A stretch of 64,000 nucleotides of DNA from Clostridium ljungdahlii (GCF_001636845.1 NZ_LITT01000023.1:124001-188000), one strand, 5' to 3'. Counted from the stretch's first letter, positions 1 to 9,343 are shown. Translations and numbers: made by a program. The notes: a model not told the origin generated them from the sequence alone.

Positions 1-1823
1 GCCCCACCTTCACTGTAGTCAAATCCAAACATCAGATACATTCTAAATACGTCAGAACCATATTCTTGTATGCAGTCATCTGGAGATATGGTATTTCCCT
101 TTGATTTACTCATTTTTTGACCATCAGGACCAAGTATTATGCCTTGATGTCTAAGAGATAGGAAAGGTTCGTCAAAGTCTAAGAAACCCATATCCCTAAG
201 AGCTTTAGTAATAAATCGGGCATACAGAAGGTGCATGCAAGCATGTTCAGGACCACCTACGTACATATCTACAGGGAGCATTTTATCTATTTTAGCTTTA
301 TCAAAAGGGTTTTCGCTATTTTTATTATCAACATACCTTAAATAATACCAGGAAGAACATACAAATGTGTCTAAAGTATCAGCTTCTCTTTTCGCAGGAC
401 CCCCGCAGCAAGGGCATGTAGTATTCATGAATTCTTCTGATTTTAAAAGAGGAGACTTACCATCAGGAGAAAATTCTACATTATATGGGAGTTCAACTGG
501 AAGTTGATCTTCTGGTACAGGAACTGTCCCACATTTTTCGCAATATACTATAGGAATAGGAGTTCCCCAATATCTCTGTCTTGAAATTAACCAGTCTCTT
601 AGTCTGTAGTTTACTTTTCCAGAGCCCAATCCCATACTTTCAAGCTTCTTAGTTACAGCTTCTTTGCCTTCTTTTGTAGTTAGACCATCGAATTCACCGC
701 TATTTATCATTTCGCCATGTTCTACATAAGGTAAGGAGTCTCCACCTTCTATAACTCTTTCAATAGGAAGCTTATATTTTGTTGCAAATGCAAAGTCTCT
801 TTCATCGTGGGCAGGAACTGCCATTACGGCACCGGTACCATAAGTATTTAGTACATAATCGCCTATCCATATAGGAACCTTTCTGCCATTTATAGGATTT
901 ATAGCATAAGAACCACTGAATACACCAGTTTTTTCTCTTGTAATTGACTGTCTTTCGATTTCACTTTGCTTCTTAGCTGATTCTTTATATTTTTCTACTT
1001 CATCTTTGTATTCATCTTTGGTCAATTTATCAACTAAGGTATTTTCAGGTGATAAAACTACATAGGTAACACCAAATAAGGTATCAACTCTTGTAGTAAA
1101 TACACTGAACTCAATATCAGAATCTGCTACTTTAAAAGTTACATTTGTACCGGTGGATTTACCTATCCAATGTCTTTGCATAGCCTTTGTTTTTTCTGGC
1201 CAATCTAGTTTATCTAGGCACTGAAGAAGTTCTTCTGAATAATCTGTAATCTTGAAGAACCATTGAGTTAAATCCTTCTTAGTTGCCTCGGTACCACATC
1301 TTTCACAAAATCCATCTTGTACCTGCTCGTTTGCAAGTACTGTTTTACAGCTAGGGCACCAGTTTACAGGGGCATTTTTCCTGTAAGCTAAACCATGTTT
1401 ATATAGTTGTAAAAATAACCACTGATTCCACTTGTAATATTCAGGACGACAGGTAATTACTTCATTTTCCCAGTTGAACATTGCACCCATAGATTTAAGT
1501 TGTTTTTCCATAGTAGCTATATTTTTTTCTGTAGAATCACTTGGGTGTATTCCAGTTTTAATAGCATAGTTTTCTGCAGGAAGGCCAAAAGAATCAAAAC
1601 CCATAGGTTGGAATACATTATACCCCTGCATTTTCTTAAGTCTTGCCCAGGAATCTACAGGAGCATAGTTAAACCAGTGTCCTGCATGAAGCTTACTACC
1701 TGAAGGGTAGGAGAACATCTCCAGTACATATAATTTTTTATCTAAATTGTTATCGTCAAATTTATAAAGTGATGTTTCTTCCCATTTTGTTTGCCATTTT
1801 TTGTCAGTTTCGATACTGTACAT
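1..1823 (-). CDS. leuS: Leucyl-tRNA synthetase (C-terminal part beyond the window)
   Basis: Charges tRNA-Leu with leucine in the cytoplasm. I translated about 607 residues on the minus strand; the usual length is roughly 800, so the anticodon-binding and C-terminal parts lie outside the window. The class I HIGH-type signature appears as HAGH near residues 46-49 and the KMSKS loop (QKMSKSK) near residue 571. Between them lie Cys pairs (CPSC, CERC, CPCC) and the editing domain with [17 protein letters not shown]. The ATG at 1823-1821 follows an AAGGAGA ribosome site. A leucine-type T-box leader precedes it. Confidence 0.97.
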   Translation of the reverse strand, partial: MYSIETDKKWQTKWEETSLYKFDDNNLDKKLYVLEMFSYPSGSKLHAGHWFNYAPVDSWARLKKMQGYNVFQPMGFDSFGLPAENYAIKTGIHPSDSTEKNIATMEKQLKSMGAMFNWENEVITCRPEYYKWNQWLFLQLYKHGLAYRKNAPVNWCPSCKTVLANEQVQDGFCERCGTEATKKDLTQWFFKITDYSEELLQCLDKLDWPEKTKAMQRHWIGKSTGTNVTFKVADSDIEFSVFTTRVDTLFGVTYVVLSPENTLVDKLTKDEYKDEVEKYKESAKKQSEIERQSITREKTGVFSGSYAINPINGRKVPIWIGDYVLNTYGTGAVMAVPAHDERDFAFATKYKLPIERVIEGGDSLPYVEHGEMINSGEFDGLTTKEGKEAVTKKLESMGLGSGKVNYRLRDWLISRQRYWGTPIPIVYCEKCGTVPVPEDQLPVELPYNVEFSPDGKSPLLKSEEFMNTTCPCCGGPAKREADTLDTFVCSSWYYLRYVDNKNSENPFDKAKIDKMLPVDMYVGGPEHACMHLLYARFITKALRDMGFLDFDEPFLSLRHQGIILGPDGQKMSKSKGNTISPDDCIQEYGSDVFRMYLMFGFDYSEGG

Positions 1824-1914
1824 AATATCTTCTCCTTTATTTGTAATTTAATATAGCCTTTACGCTTTTGTAAGCTAAAGAAGTCTAGTAAAATTGTGGT
1901 GTTTATTTGTTGCT

Positions 1915-2161
1915 AGAATATAAAAAAATCTCTCATCTCTTAAAATCAAGAGACGAAAGATTTGGCTTCCGCGGTACCACTCTAATTAAACCAATAAATT
2001 GGTTTCACTCAAAAAATAACGGTTCATACCGTATCTGATTTTCTTCAGATAAGCTCCTAAGGTGAGTTTCGTATTCTGTTCACACTGTTTTTCACCTAAC
2101 AACAGCTCTCTTTAGTGATACAAATACTACTGTTCCTTTTTCAAAGCTAAATATTAGTTTA
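1915..2161 (-). promoter_or_regulatory. T-box leader (tRNA-Leu sensing) of leuS
   Basis: The minus strand reads AGAGTGGTACCGCGGAAGCC at about 1964-1983, a near-consensus T-box antiterminator sequence, followed by the terminator hairpin. Upstream the leader has AGAATACGAAACTCACC, in which CTC followed by A is a likely leucine specifier codon in the Stem I internal loop. Family knowledge: uncharged tRNA-Leu stabilises the antiterminator and switches leuS on. The boundaries are approximate. Confidence 0.9.
1922..1960 (-). terminator. T-box intrinsic terminator of leuS
   Basis: On the minus strand a 13-bp stem (with G-U pairs) closes a 6-nt loop and is followed by seven T residues. It sits directly after the conserved T-box sequence, as expected for the terminator that competes with the antiterminator when tRNA-Leu is charged. 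Confidence 0.85.
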
Positions 2162-2167
2162 TTTCTC

Positions 2168-2197
2168 ATTCTATAATATTAAACAGTTCTATGTCAA
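2168..2197 (-). promoter_or_regulatory. Sigma-A type promoter for the T-box-leuS transcript
   Basis: The minus strand shows TTGACA (2197-2192) and TAGAAT (2173-2168) separated by 18 bp, placing the start near 2161, just before the T-box leader. TATAGA with 16-bp spacing is an alternative -10. Confidence 0.65.
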
Positions 2198-2220
2198 GAA
2201 TTTATTTTTAAATTTTATTT

Positions 2221-2249
2221 TAAAAAAGAACTCCTAAAATAAAGAGTTC
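2221..2249 (-). terminator. Terminator downstream of tRNA-Gln
   Basis: The minus strand reads GAACTCT, an AT-rich loop, then GGAGTTC followed by six T. It lies just 3' of the tRNA and separates it from the leuS promoter. Confidence 0.75.
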
Positions 2250-2254
2250 TCTCT

Positions 2255-2329
2255 TGGCTGCCCATGCTGGACTCGAACCAACACATACCTGTTCCAGAGA
2301 CAGGTGCCTTACCATTTGGCGAATGGGCA
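2255..2329 (-). tRNA. tRNA-Gln (anticodon CUG)
   Basis: A 75-nt cloverleaf with a perfect 7-bp acceptor stem (TGCCCAT/ATGGGCA), discriminator G and an encoded CCA end. The anticodon stem CCTGT/ACAGG closes the loop CTCTGGA, giving anticodon CTG, which reads CAG. The T-loop is TTCGAGT with stem GTTGG/CCAGC. Confidence 0.95.
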
Positions 2330-2355
2330 CTGTTATGTAAATCTCAACAATAAAC

Positions 2356-2383
2356 ATTATATCACCACAAATTCATATGTCAA
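2356..2383 (-). promoter_or_regulatory. Promoter of tRNA-Gln
   Basis: The minus strand has a perfect TTGACA (2383-2378), a 16-bp spacer and a perfect TATAAT (2361-2356), with an extended -10 TG one base upstream. It sits 27 bp before the tRNA 5' end. Confidence 0.8.
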
Positions 2384-2405
2384 TAGTTTATTATTAAATA
2401 CAATA

Positions 2406-2924
2406 CTATTTTATTATTTTTAAAATATATCTGTTAACATAATTTATAAATAAGGTTAACAGATAGTCATATATTAGAAAAGCTATTTGTGCGCTTAATA
2501 CAATTAAATAAGGACCTATTTTTATTTTTAAAAGACCAGGAAAAAATAGACTGTAAACTAAAAATAGTATTAGTAAACATATATTAAAAAAAGCAAGTTT
2601 TATTATAATTTCAAGAGGTAATTTTCTGAGCTTTTCAACAAAATATTTTATTAATCCATAGAGACCAAAAAATACTATATAGGAAAGCACTGTAATTTTA
2701 AACCCGCATATTATAAGAGATAGTAAGGAAGTAGCTGCATAAATAGTAATAGCATTTTTGTAACCTGTAACGAGCACTGATAATGGTATGATAAAAGAAG
2801 CCAAAGCCAGAAGAAAAGCTTTATTTATTGGCACTATGCCACTTAAGTATATTAAAATGACTCCTAAGGTAGTTAAAAAACCTCCTTTGGTTATATTGGA
2901 GGTTTTATTTTGAGCTTTTGTCAT
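2406..2924 (-). CDS. Small integral membrane protein, function unknown
   Basis: A 172-residue very hydrophobic protein, with about five membrane segments and a short basic start (MTKAQNKTSN). I chose the ATG at 2924 because AGAGGTGGG lies at good spacing; a longer frame reading back into the upstream DnaJ-like gene has no support. It follows that gene by 31 bp and is probably co-transcribed with it and with the DUF5685 and CYTH genes. I recognise no family, so the role is unknown; the context suggests it works with the DnaJ-like and DUF5685 proteins at the membrane. Confidence 0.75.
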   Translation of the reverse strand: MTKAQNKTSNITKGGFLTTLGVILIYLSGIVPINKAFLLALASFIIPLSVLVTGYKNAITIYAATSLLSLIICGFKITVLSYIVFFGLYGLIKYFVEKLRKLPLEIIIKLAFFNICLLILFLVYSLFFPGLLKIKIGPYLIVLSAQIAFLIYDYLLTLFINYVNRYILKIIK

Positions 2925-2955
2925 TAATACCCACCTCTTTTTTAGATTGATAGTT

Positions 2956-3537
2956 TTAGCAATTTCCACCTCCACAGAAGCAATCCAAACAATATAATGT
3001 AGCACAGATGTTACATATGTCAGGGTCTCTTCTCCTGTTGTCATAATAAGGCTGTCTATAGGAATTATTCATGCCTCTTAACTTGTTTAATGCCTCTTGA
3101 TATTTAAAATTATTTGGATCAAGGCTGCAGGCGGTGCTTAAATTAGTGCTAGCCTGGTCATACCAGCCCTTTCTAGTATTTAAAATCCCCATGAGGTAGT
3201 GCCATTCTGCGTCTCTTGTATTTATTCCCATGAGTTTTGATTCTGCACTGCTTAAATTTCCATTATAAATATCATTTTCTATAGACTGATATGCGCTAGA
3301 ATTGCTGCCAGTATAGGTATTACTGCTTCCATTATTATATGTATTTGTCCCTTCATTTTTCATCAAATAATCATAGGCTTCATTTATGTCTCTCATTTTA
3401 TCCTCGGCTAAATCCTTAAGTGGATTGTTACCATACTGATCAGGATGATATTTCTTAGCTAAGGTTCTATAAGCCTTTTTTATTTCATCTTTTGAAGCAT
3501 TTTCATTTATTTCAAGTACTTCATATGGATTTTTCAT
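2956..3537 (-). CDS. DnaJ-domain protein with Cys-rich tail
   Basis: A 193-residue protein. Residues 3-66 form a J domain with HPD at 31-33, the motif that stimulates DnaK ATPase. A low-complexity Ser/Asn/Thr linker follows, then a helical TPR-like part (about 90-160), and the C-terminus is [19 protein letters not shown], a possible metal-binding or membrane-associated cysteine cluster. It lacks the G/F region, the canonical zinc finger and the C-terminal peptide-binding domain of DnaJ, so it is a specialised co-chaperone. The ATG at 3537 has AGGGGTG nine bases upstream. It overlaps the DUF5685 gene by 17 bp, implying translational coupling. Confidence 0.85.
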   Translation of the reverse strand: MKNPYEVLEINENASKDEIKKAYRTLAKKYHPDQYGNNPLKDLAEDKMRDINEAYDYLMKNEGTNTYNNGSSNTYTGSNSSAYQSIENDIYNGNLSSAESKLMGINTRDAEWHYLMGILNTRKGWYDQASTNLSTACSLDPNNFKYQEALNKLRGMNNSYRQPYYDNRRRDPDICNICATLYCLDCFCGGGNC

Positions 3538-4399
3538 CTTTGTAAACACCCCTTTTAAAAACTTTATCCATCTTATCTAAAAGTCCATATTGTAATATAT
3601 TGTGTAGTAATTCTTCATTCTTTTTTATAGGAAGTTTTTCGAAAATATTCATGCACTGTGCAGCACAAGTACCTAAAATGAAATCAATTCTAGTTTCTAT
3701 TTCTTTAAAAAATTTTTCATAGCTTAGATTTTCCACGTTAAAGCATTTATTTATAACATTAAACTTACCCTTTGACATATCACTATGTAAATCATCTAAA
3801 GCATCTATAATATATATCCATTTGCCAAGGTTATATCCAAGAAAGTACAGTTCCTCTTTAATTTTTTCATACTTAAAAGAACTTAATATAAATCCAGTAA
3901 GGTGTGCAAAAGGATGAGATATCATATCTATGGATTTATTATTAGTTTCCTTTTCAAGTTCATAAAGGCTGCTCAAATTTTCCTTTATATGTATAAAAAC
4001 TTTTTTATAATTTTCATCTGTTTTGTTAAAGTATGTTTTGAGACAAATCGAAAATATCTTGCTTTTCAAAGAATGGTCGTCGACTGTGTCATCTAAAAGT
4101 TTGAAATAACTTAGGTATATATTGCAAAAAGCTGCATATTTCAGAGAATCATTGTCCTTTAAAAAAACTTTTTCTTGCAGGGGATGAAGGATACATCTTT
4201 TTTTTACGTAAGTTTGTTCACCAGTTCCTAAAGAGTCTAAAAGCAGTGCAAGAAAAGTCATGTCATAATTTAGAGAGATCCTGGGAACATTACCAATGTT
4301 ATATTTTATAGACCTACATAATCCGCAATAATAAGCTTTAAATTTTTCATAATCTTTTATTTTAAGCTCCATTTTGTATGGAGTTACATAACCAAACAT
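3521..4399 (-). CDS. DUF5685 family protein (possible isoprenoid-synthase fold)
   Basis: A 292-residue, mostly helical protein whose N-terminus ([20 protein letters not shown], then YYCGLCRS with C25 and C28) fits the DUF5685 family as I remember it. Two Asp-rich segments stand out: LLDDTVDD at 101-108 and DALDDLHSD at 199-207, the second after a [11 protein letters not shown] helix. Spacing and context recall the paired Asp-rich motifs of class I trans-isoprenoid synthases of the squalene/phytoene type. This is inference; no enzymatic role is established. AGGAGAATCT precedes the ATG. It lies 8 bp after the CYTH gene and overlaps the DnaJ-like gene. Confidence 0.75.
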   Translation of the reverse strand: MFGYVTPYKMELKIKDYEKFKAYYCGLCRSIKYNIGNVPRISLNYDMTFLALLLDSLGTGEQTYVKKRCILHPLQEKVFLKDNDSLKYAAFCNIYLSYFKLLDDTVDDHSLKSKIFSICLKTYFNKTDENYKKVFIHIKENLSSLYELEKETNNKSIDMISHPFAHLTGFILSSFKYEKIKEELYFLGYNLGKWIYIIDALDDLHSDMSKGKFNVINKCFNVENLSYEKFFKEIETRIDFILGTCAAQCMNIFEKLPIKKNEELLHNILQYGLLDKMDKVFKRGVYKDEKSI

Positions 4400-4407
4400 A
4401 GATTCTC

Positions 4408-4938
4408 CTATTTTTCATTTAATATTTCATATATAGTTTTGGATGTAGTATCTTTTATGGAATATCCAAGCAACTCTACCAGCTCATTTAATTCACCATC
4501 ACTTTTAGTTTCTATTTCTATATATGGAAAAGGACAGAAGGATATATCATTTATATCTATTTCAATTAAGCTGTTTTTATATTTGTAACTTTCCCGATAC
4601 TTTTTTATAGATTGAAGTAAGTTTAGTCCAAGTGATTTAAATATTTTTTTACCTGCTTCTGCGTCAAGTATTTCAGTTTCATTTTCTTCCATTACTTTAT
4701 ATTTTCCCTGACTTAAAAGTTTTTTAGTAGTCATGTAAAAATGGGTTGAATTGTGGAGGAGATCTTCTACAACTCTTATTCTAGCATAACCTTTATTTTT
4801 TATAAGACGTCCATCTTTAAAGTCGTATATATAATTTGTTTGATTTTCCATTTTAACCTTTATAGATTTCATCTGTTTTAGTTTTAATCTTATATGATCA
4901 GGATCTATTTTTATTATTCTTGTTTCACATTCTTCCAA
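4408..4938 (-). CDS. CYTH-domain protein (triphosphate-tunnel family)
   Basis: About 176 residues in the order expected of CYTH/triphosphate-tunnel proteins: an N-terminal charged strand (ETRIIKID), YIYDFKDGRLIKNKGYARIRV with basic tunnel residues, TTKK, then the acidic strands YKVMEENETEIL and IEIDIND...PYIEIET. Family members hydrolyse triphosphates such as thiamine triphosphate or tripolyphosphate, or are adenylate cyclases; the substrate here is unknown. I prefer the TTG start at 4938, eight bases after GGGAG; the upstream GTG at 4947 overlaps that ribosome site. First gene of the cluster with the DUF5685, DnaJ-like and membrane genes. Confidence 0.8.
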   Translation of the reverse strand: MEECETRIIKIDPDHIRLKLKQMKSIKVKMENQTNYIYDFKDGRLIKNKGYARIRVVEDLLHNSTHFYMTTKKLLSQGKYKVMEENETEILDAEAGKKIFKSLGLNLLQSIKKYRESYKYKNSLIEIDINDISFCPFPYIEIETKSDGELNELVELLGYSIKDTTSKTIYEILNEK

Positions 4939-5026
4939 AGAATTCACTCCCTATGAAAAAACTATTGTTATTTTGAATTATACCATAAAAGTTAATATCT
5001 AAAGGTTAAATTAATAAAAATTTAAT

Positions 5027-5061
5027 AAGAGGCCTCCTTAAACCTAATAAGGAAGCCTCTT
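5027..5061 (-). terminator. Terminator of fba
   Basis: A 14-bp stem with a 7-nt loop (arms AAGAGGCTTCCTTA and TAAGGAGGCCTCTT on the minus strand), followed by an AT-rich tract. It begins within 6 bp of the fba stop. The other strand also has a T-rich flank, so it may work both ways. Confidence 0.8.
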
Positions 5062-5066
5062 ATTTT

Positions 5067-5999
5067 TTATTTTAAGGAATTTGCAGAACCAAGAACATTA
5101 TCTATTTTGTATTCCACTACTTTTTGTATTGCATCTCTTCCTGCGCCTAAGTATTTTCTTGGATCAAAAACTTCTGGTTTATCTCCAAAAGTTTTTCTCA
5201 CAGCAGCAGTCATAGATAATCTCAAGTCAGTATCCATGTTTATTTTGCATACAGCCATTGAAGAAGCTTTTCTAAGCATATCTATTGGTATTCCTTTAGC
5301 ACCAGCTAAATTTCCCCCATATTTGTTACAAGTTGCTACTGCTTCTTGATCTACGGCTGAAGCACCGTGAAGCACTATAGGGAAGTTTGGAAGTTTTTCT
5401 TGAACTTTTTCAAGTATATCAAATCTTAATTTAGGTTTGAAATTTGGTGGAAATTTGAATGCACCATGGGAAGTACCTATAGCTATAGCTAGGGAATCTA
5501 TACCAGTTCTGTTTACAAAGTCTTTTGCTTGATCTGGATCGGTATATATATGTTCTGCGGCAGATACATCATCTTCTACCCCTGCAAGTACACCAAGTTC
5601 TGCTTCTACTACTACGCCGTGGTCATGAGCATATTTTACAACCTCTTGAGTCTTTGATACATTTTCTTCATAATCAAAGTGAGAACCATCAAACATTACT
5701 GAAGTAAAGCCATTTTCTACACATAGCTTTACAGTTTCAAAATCAGGACCATGATCTAAGTGAAGGGCAAGATCAATACCTGTTTCTTCTATTGCAGCGT
5801 CTACCATAGCTTTTAAATATTTAGGACCTGCATACTTTATTGCACCTGCTGAACATTGCAAAATAACAGCAGAGTTTTTAGCTTTTGCTCCATTAACTAC
5901 ACCTTGAATTATCTCCATATTATTAATATTAAAAGCGCCTATTGAATATTTTCCTTCATAAGCTTTTTTGAACATATTTTTAGTAGTAACTAATGCCAT
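5067..5999 (-). CDS. fba: Class II fructose-bisphosphate aldolase
   Basis: Cleaves fructose-1,6-bisphosphate to dihydroxyacetone phosphate and glyceraldehyde-3-phosphate, and runs in reverse in gluconeogenesis. The 310-residue length is typical of the short class II type. Zinc ligands H83 (in HLDHGPDF, with catalytic D82), H178 (GTSHGAFKF) and H211 (VLHGASAV) are all visible, as is the substrate-binding NMDTDLR motif. The ATG at 5999 has GGAAGGTGG seven bases upstream; the in-frame TTG six codons earlier overlaps that site. It is a single-gene unit with its own terminator. Confidence 0.96.
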   Translation of the reverse strand: MALVTTKNMFKKAYEGKYSIGAFNINNMEIIQGVVNGAKAKNSAVILQCSAGAIKYAGPKYLKAMVDAAIEETGIDLALHLDHGPDFETVKLCVENGFTSVMFDGSHFDYEENVSKTQEVVKYAHDHGVVVEAELGVLAGVEDDVSAAEHIYTDPDQAKDFVNRTGIDSLAIAIGTSHGAFKFPPNFKPKLRFDILEKVQEKLPNFPIVLHGASAVDQEAVATCNKYGGNLAGAKGIPIDMLRKASSMAVCKINMDTDLRLSMTAAVRKTFGDKPEVFDPRKYLGAGRDAIQKVVEYKIDNVLGSANSLK

Positions 6000-6338
6000 T
6001 GTTATTCCACCTTCCAATATAATATTTTATAGCTATAATATAGGATTCCTAAGTGAAATCTAGATTTATACATATGGATAGATTACTAGTAATTCAATTT
6101 ATTCTTATATTTTATTTGTACAAAAATAAATTATTTTTATGTATAAATCTATAAGTTTAAATTATAAACCCTATATAAAGTTTTTAAAGTCAGGGACAAA
6201 CTTATTTTTTGAACATTTTTACAATATTCGCTAGTTAATCCTAAAGGTACTAAACGTACAATTACAGTATATCAGAAGTAAATTGTTTTTACCATAAATA
6301 CAATATCGAATATATGGAATTTAAATAGAAAGTTGCAT
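6000..6338. other. Intergenic AT-rich stretch with an inverted repeat
   Basis: No gene is visible. Perfect 14-bp inverted arms TAGATTTATACATA (6061-6074) and TATGTATAAATCTA (6138-6151) enclose an AT-rich core that itself contains a palindrome around TTTGTACAAA. The fba promoter must lie near 6000-6060 but no convincing -35/-10 pair stands out. The rest holds nothing I can name. Confidence 0.5.
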
Positions 6339-6719
6339 TCAAAATAGATTTTGGATGTTTAATTGCTCCATTTTCAGTATATGATGCAGCAAATTTTTTA
6401 TCACATTTATAGAGGCTAGGGATTCTTCTCCATTTCTATATGTTATATGTTGTGCTAATTTCCATAGCTCACCATTTATATTGTCTATTTCGTTATGATT
6501 TGAAAAAATCGATACCTTTGGTGAATATTTTTCCCACTGAATCATGAAATTCTCATAATTTTTACGGGCTTCATCCCAAGAATTTGATCTAATAGATTTT
6601 TCTATTTTTATGTTGGAGCTTTCTAATTTATTACATATCATATTTAAATATTGTATTGAAAATAGTATAGATAACATCATTAATATAAATAGGGTAAAAG
6701 ATGTTATAGAACTTTTCAT
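6339..6719 (-). CDS. DUF4363 family protein
   Basis: A 126-residue protein with one N-terminal membrane segment (about residues 7-27) and an extracytoplasmic helical domain rich in Trp, Glu and Lys (NSWDEARKNYENFMIQWEKY). This matches the DUF4363 family of Firmicutes, of unknown function. Its ATG overlaps the TGA of the upstream DUF421 gene (ATGA), so the two are translationally coupled and probably act together at the membrane. Confidence 0.8.
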   Translation of the reverse strand: MKSSITSFTLFILMMLSILFSIQYLNMICNKLESSNIKIEKSIRSNSWDEARKNYENFMIQWEKYSPKVSIFSNHNEIDNINGELWKLAQHITYRNGEESLASINVIKNLLHHILKMEQLNIQNLF

Positions 6720-7411
6720 TTAATCACATCCTGTGTATTTTTTTCTTTTAGTTGGTAATAAAATTTCCCTTTTGAATCCAGTAAAGCTATTAATATGTTT
6801 TTTGTGGAAACTATGCTGTTTTTCTTCATCATTTGTTTGAGCCAGGCTTCATCTTTTTTTGCTATAATCAAGTTTTTAAAGTTTATTTTACCATCCATTA
6901 TGAGTGTTATGGGTAGTACATCTTGAGAAGGTTTTATTTTTAAATCTGTTTTAGTTACAGGGGTAAGTTCGGTTTTAGGTATAACAGAAAGTTGGCCACT
7001 GGTTTCAAGTATGGCATATTCTACGTCGGATAAGTTATAATATCCCTGCATTCTCAATTCTTCCATTAAATCATTTATATTGAACTTTTCATCCTTTAAT
7101 TTTTTTAAGTCCAGCTTTCCCTTATCAATTAATATGGTTGGCTTTCCACTAAAAAACAATCTTATTTTTTCACTCTTAAGTTGGAGCAGTGCTAAAAGAG
7201 TTTGTAAAGTCAAGAGAGTTATTATTGGAATTATACCGTGAATTATAGAAATTCTAGTATCTTGCATTGGAAGAGAAGCCAATTCGGATATCATTATTGC
7301 TACAGCTAATTCAAAAGGTTCCATTTCACCTATCTGTTTTTTCCCCATAAGCCTCATGGATATTACAACTAGTAAATATAAGATAATAGTTCTAAAAAGT
7401 ACTATAAACAT
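6716..7411 (-). CDS. DUF421 membrane protein (YetF/YdfR-like)
   Basis: About 231 residues: three N-terminal membrane helices with RLMGKKQIGEMEPFELAVAIMISELASLPMQD, the family hallmark, then a cytoplasmic domain with GKPTILIDKGKLD and LMEELRMQGYYNLSDVEYAILETSG. B. subtilis YetF/YdfR belong here; roles are poorly known, with some homologues linked to spore or envelope functions. I chose the ATG at 7411, preceded by GAAGGGTGG, over the upstream TTG. Coupled to the DUF4363 gene by an ATGA overlap. Confidence 0.88.
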   Translation of the reverse strand: MFIVLFRTIILYLLVVISMRLMGKKQIGEMEPFELAVAIMISELASLPMQDTRISIIHGIIPIITLLTLQTLLALLQLKSEKIRLFFSGKPTILIDKGKLDLKKLKDEKFNINDLMEELRMQGYYNLSDVEYAILETSGQLSVIPKTELTPVTKTDLKIKPSQDVLPITLIMDGKINFKNLIIAKKDEAWLKQMMKKNSIVSTKNILIALLDSKGKFYYQLKEKNTQDVIK

Positions 7412-7584
7412 AAAATACCACCCTTCAAGTCGCAAATTATATATTGAAAATATATATCTATTTATATATTTACATTAATACAAAAAAATATAAGTAAAAA
7501 CGAGAACATTTTAGAATAAATATGAAGTATAATGATAGTAGCACTTAATTTAGTAGAATATTTAAGTCAAAGGGGATGAATTAT

Positions 7585-9300
7585 ATGGGGAAGGTAAGTA
7601 CTAAATTGATATACAAAGATATTTGTGAAATACAAGAGAAAGACAGAAAAGATGTATTAAATCTTAAAGTTGGTCAGAAAGATATATTGGTTAAAAAGGG
7701 AACCAGTTTGTATAAAATATTTAAGGACAATTATCCTGTACAGGATATACCTGTGGTACTTGCAAAAGTTAATGAAGAATATTTTGAACTTACTAATTCA
7801 TTAGAGAAATCTGGGACTTTTAAGGTAGTAGATATAAGGGACAAGTTAGGAAATAAAACCTATGCAAGAACACTTCAATTTGTTCTTATTAAATCTGTAT
7901 ATGATTTATTTAAGGGGGCAAAAGTTACTATAGAGCATTCTTTAAGTAAAGGTATATTTGGGGAAATTCATAAAGATACTCCCCTTTGTGAAGAGGATAT
8001 AAAGAAGATAAAAAAGAAAATGGAAGAGATAATAAAACAGGATATACCTATAAAAAAAATAGGGATGACTAAAGAACATGCAATAGAAATTTTTAGAAAC
8101 TATGGTATGGAAGACAAAGTAAGACTTTTAAATTATGTAAATACAGATGAAGTAAAATTATATGAATTAGATGGTAGATACGACTATTTTTATGGCTCCA
8201 TGGCATTTTCTACGGGAGTATTGAAGGTGTTTGATTTAATGTATTATGAGCCAGGATTTATATTAAGGCATCCTGTGGAATCTGATCCTTATAATTTGCC
8301 TAAATTTGTAGAATATAAAAAATTAAGTAAGATATTTTATGAAACTGAAAAATGGGGAAATATACTTGAAGTAGGAGATGTAGGATCTCTAAATCATAAG
8401 GTTGAAAACAAAGAGATTGCATACATGATAAGAGTAGCGGAAGCACTTCATGAAAAGAAGATTGCCTATATATCTGATATGATAAGCGAAAGAAAAAATG
8501 TAAAAGTTGTGTTGATTGCAGGACCAAGTTCTTCTGGAAAAACTACTTTTTCAAAAAGACTTTCAATACAGTTAAGAGTCAATGGAATAATACCAGTTCC
8601 AATTTCACTGGATGATTACTTTGTAGATAGGGATCATACTCCCAAAGATGAAAATGGAAATTATGATTTTGAATCTATATATGCCCTTGATTTAAAACTT
8701 TTTAATGATGATCTGGAAGCACTTATGAGGGGAGAAGAAATTGAAGTGCCTACATTTGATTTTAAAACAGGATGTAGAAAATGGGTTGGCAATAAGTTGA
8801 GATTGCCGGAAAAAGGTGTAATTGTAATTGAAGGAATACATGGATTGAACGAACTTCTTACTTCTGCTATTTCAAAAGAAAATAAGTTTAAAATATATAT
8901 AAGTGCTCTTACTCAATTAAACTTGGATAATCACAATAGAATAGCTACTACTGATGTGAGAATTATAAGGAGAATAGTTAGAGATTCTCTTTTTAGAGGT
9001 TATAGTGCGGAAGATACTCTAAAGATGTGGCCTTCTATAAAAAATGGAGAAGAAAAAAATATATTTGTATTTCAGGAAAATGCAGATGTTATGTTCAATT
9101 CTACATTAGTGTACGAGCTATGCGTGTTAAAGGATTATGCACTTAAAGAATTGGATGATATAGATAACTCCAGTTCTGTATATTATGAAGCATTGAGGCT
9201 TAAAAGCTTCCTCCACTTCTTTAAATCAGTGAATGTTAAGTTTGTTCCTGATAATTCCATTTTAAGAGAATTTATAGGGGGAAGTTGTTTCTATAGTTGA
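7585..9300 (+). CDS. TGS-like / P-loop nucleoside kinase (uridine kinase family)
   Basis: A 571-residue protein. The N-terminal half (about 1-220) resembles the TGS and second additional domains of threonyl-tRNA synthetase (GTSLYKIFKDNYP near residue 30; a fragment around MTKEHAIEIFRNYGM). The C-terminal half is a phosphoribulokinase/uridine-kinase P-loop domain with GPSSSGKTT at 313-321 and SLDDYFVDRDHTP downstream. Such proteins are widespread in clostridia and annotated as nucleoside kinases; the substrate is unproven. The ATG at 7585 lies nine bases after AAAGGGG; the ATG at 7576 abuts that site and is unlikely. It diverges from the DUF421 gene. Confidence 0.87.
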   Translation: MGKVSTKLIYKDICEIQEKDRKDVLNLKVGQKDILVKKGTSLYKIFKDNYPVQDIPVVLAKVNEEYFELTNSLEKSGTFKVVDIRDKLGNKTYARTLQFVLIKSVYDLFKGAKVTIEHSLSKGIFGEIHKDTPLCEEDIKKIKKKMEEIIKQDIPIKKIGMTKEHAIEIFRNYGMEDKVRLLNYVNTDEVKLYELDGRYDYFYGSMAFSTGVLKVFDLMYYEPGFILRHPVESDPYNLPKFVEYKKLSKIFYETEKWGNILEVGDVGSLNHKVENKEIAYMIRVAEALHEKKIAYISDMISERKNVKVVLIAGPSSSGKTTFSKRLSIQLRVNGIIPVPISLDDYFVDRDHTPKDENGNYDFESIYALDLKLFNDDLEALMRGEEIEVPTFDFKTGCRKWVGNKLRLPEKGVIVIEGIHGLNELLTSAISKENKFKIYISALTQLNLDNHNRIATTDVRIIRRIVRDSLFRGYSAEDTLKMWPSIKNGEEKNIFVFQENADVMFNSTLVYELCVLKDYALKELDDIDNSSSVYYEALRLKSFLHFFKSVNVKFVPDNSILREFIGGSCFYS

Positions 9301-9343
9301 TAATTATTATGGCATAAATAACTTTACTTTATGAGGTGGAAAA

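Noticed and set aside
1500-1703. 67-codon plus-strand frame inside leuS
   Set aside because: It lies opposite clear leuS coding sequence and has no ribosome site or family signature; a frame shadow.
4939-4947. GTG at 4947 as the CYTH gene start
   Set aside because: It overlaps the GGGAG ribosome site; the TTG at 4938 has proper spacing.
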